Below are positions 62,218 to 64,000 of a stretch of DNA of 64,000 bases, piece by piece. Source of the stretch: Acorus gramineus (taxonomy: Eukaryota; Streptophyta; Magnoliopsida; Acorales; Acoraceae). A program made the position numbers and the translations under genes. Within the stretch, counting starts at the first letter, position 1; each line of letters starts with the position of its first letter. The notes beneath the pieces are model-generated. The model saw only the letters and a program-made list of their open reading frames with translations. It was not told the origin of the DNA and searched no databases. The stretch is from positions 3,224,001 through 3,288,000 of the forward strand of contig CM060849.1 in NCBI GenBank assembly GCA_030737835.1, read 5' to 3'.

Positions 62218-63235
62218 ACTATTTATTTAAAACTAAAAATTATAATCTTCAGTGCATAAGTTTTAGGGTTACTCTATTTGCACCCTTCTTTGTTTGTAAA
62301 TAAGTCCCTTTAAACATTTTGTTTCTAAAGATCTATTAAAATATTCATAATATATGCCCCTAATAAGTAAGTTCACCTAATTTTTTTGTAAAATATTTAA
62401 ATAACATTAATTTAATTAGTACACCCCCCAATAAATAAGCTCATTCAATTTTTTAGAAAAATATTTACTTAACATTCCTTTAATAAGTATGTCTCCCATC
62501 TCATATAAATTTAAATATATATTCTTCCTTCCGTGGGAAAGAAGATGAAGGAGAAGTTTTTTTACGTAGTAGTTGGGCATGACTTCTTCTTAGTTATAAT
62601 TATTTTTTTATCAAGAAATGAAAATGAAAAAAATAACCTTAATATAATATTTGTTATAATATAATTAATTAATAATAGTCTAATTAATTTCTTGTTATTT
62701 TCAAATCAACCGTGAGCCATTCTCCTTGTCACTCCCTTCTCAACCTATCCTTTATTTATTTTTTTCCAATCAATTTCTAGGTTTTTTTTTATTCTTTTGT
62801 CATTTTGGAATATATATGATTAGTTATTCTCAAATTAGTTTTATTTTATTTCTATTAATGTAAATATAAGGGTATTTTTGACATTTCTTCAAGGCATTAA
62901 TGGTTTAAATAGAAATTTATATGGAAGTTAACTAGGATGGTATATGCATAATTTTTAAATATTTTAATGGTATACAAATAAATAAGTTATTTAGAGTGGT
63001 ATAAAAATAAATAGCATGTGTTTTACATGGTATACATGAAAAAAACTGTAAAATCAATAATTTAATATTCATACAAACCATATTTATGTATGGTTTGTAT
63101 TTACATCAAATTAACTTAAAAAATCTCTCAATTAACATATTTACCCCTACAACCTCTCAAAACGCATGGAACAATTACGTAAATAACAAGCAACAATGAG
63201 GGTATTTAAGTCAACTTCTTACCAACTCAATTTGC
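62218..63235. other. AT-rich spacer
   Basis: No supported feature. ATACACCCCCC/ATATGCCCC-type words at 62350-62440 hint at old DNA-element debris. Confidence 0.45.
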
Positions 63236-63466
63236 ATGTGTGGGAATCGCCTATTGAACCGCACGGCCCTCCCCAGCGGAGCTCTGCCAACAATCACCTT
63301 CTGTAGCATGTCCAAGCCACCAGAGATCCCCTCCTCCGCCTACATGAGCGCCACCAGAACCGGCAGCGCCATCGTGCAGTGCTCCTCCACTGCCGCTATG
63401 ACCGCTCACTGTGAGAATCAGAATCCAGGTAATAGGGAGAAAAGGAGGACTGGATCAAAAACATGA
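63236..63466. pseudogene. G+C-balanced, exon-like fragment of unknown origin
   Basis: A sharp island at 63236-63425 in AT-rich DNA has codon-like texture. The plus frame is open for 76 codons (MCGNRLLNRTALPSG...). The minus strand also has two partial frames including GGLDMLQKVIVGRAPLGRAV. I recognise no family on either strand. It could be a captured exon, a retro-fragment or chance. No splice sites or neighbours support a live gene. Confidence 0.25.
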
Positions 63467-63710
63467 AGGGGTGTAAAAAAAAAATTGGGTTAAGAGTTTA
63501 AATATGAGGGGCTTTTAAATTACTTATCCAAAATATGATGGGCTTATTTACAAGAGTGTAGATACCCTAATTTTGACCATCCAAAGAAAGGAAATTTACA
63601 TCAAGTAATATTGGAAACAACCACGTTTGGGCATTCAAATAGAAAACTCCCTTGGAAACCAAAACCAGAAACCTTAGTCCAACACTTAGAAATATCTGAG
63701 AGCCTGGACA
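63467..63710. other. Spacer before LTR K
   Basis: AT-rich with a short poly(A). It ends with GGACA (63706-63710), the expected left target duplication of copy K. Confidence 0.5.
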
Positions 63711-64000
63711 TGTTATGCCTGTGTCATTTGGAGCCATTTCGGTTAAGCCTTGGTCACATCTGGGTCATTCAGGGCCTTTTTCTTTTTCGATCGGAGTCAC
63801 TAAAATTTTAGCTTTTAACTACCTGTGGGAGTTGGAGTACTCTGATTGAAAATCTAACTGCATATTATGGGTCCTGGTACTGTTTCGTACTACCCATAAA
63901 AATTTCATCGAATTCCGGTAACATTTTGAAAAATATGCAGTTCCAAACCGTATCCAAGTTTTGAGAATTCCTGGTTGGTCGAATAGTGTGAGATATTTTG
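63711..64000 (+). mobile_element. Giant gypsy-type LTR, copy K (5' start only)
   Basis: It starts TGTTATGCCTGTGTCATTTG and follows copy F (33718 onward) closely for 290 bp, including GATCGGAG, the GGTCCTGGTAC box and TGTGAGATATTTTG. The rest lies beyond the window. Confidence 0.85.

Overview
This is nuclear DNA from a flowering plant, most likely a eudicot. The evidence is a four-exon RNase III-like 2 (RTL2) gene, very long Ty3/gypsy-type LTRs carrying an initiator-Met tRNA primer site, a TRIM, a Helitron, an hAT element with the plant-typical end CAGTGGCGGAGCCAG, and AT-rich gene-poor spacers. I cannot name the species. There is no CRISPR array, operon or rRNA gene.  LAYOUT. 1-4782: two plus-strand giant LTRs, one nested in the other, both cut by the window edge. 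4783-11653: the only gene I fully support, RTL2 on the minus strand (CDS 5787-11490), with a 4.45-kb last intron. 11654-14757: a MULE-like element whose edge lies 164 bp upstream of the RTL2 start codon. 14776-19035: AT-rich spacer with a probable non-autonomous Helitron. 19036-30590: a degraded inverted-repeat element that received an hAT element, a minus LTR (20824-23789) and another minus LTR (23822-30571), itself split by a third (26175-29235). 30591-33712: AT-rich spacer with a TRIM. 33718-39800: plus LTR split by a minus LTR (35982-38571). 39914-43608: plus LTR. About 43614-59402: LTR-like sequence of a second, older family, split by a two-LTR element on the minus strand (45343-58675) whose 3' LTR is split again by a plus solo LTR (48609-51843). 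59403-63710: AT-rich spacer with MULE-like and CACTA-like remnants. 63711 to the end: the start of another plus LTR.  THE MAIN SIGNAL. Eleven members of one clade of 2.6-3.8 kb LTRs make up well over half the window, and all but one are solo or cut by the window edge. Most of the copies have 5-bp target-site duplications that I could match base by base. The LTRs are not featureless: almost every copy carries, in the same order, a pyrimidine-rich leader, a consensus 5' splice donor, a 0.4-0.9 kb block that is usually extremely G+C-rich, a TTGCAG acceptor, a 36-39 nt mini-exon, a GTGAGTGG donor, about 1.3 kb or more of modular sequence, and a CACTGAG...CTCACCCCT box followed by a third acceptor. 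I read this as a candidate spliced LTR leader. An unrelated-looking, older LTR in the window has the same plan.  The long Arg/Ala/Pro/Gly-rich open frames lie in the G+C-rich blocks, are open in many frames on both strands, and are not genes.
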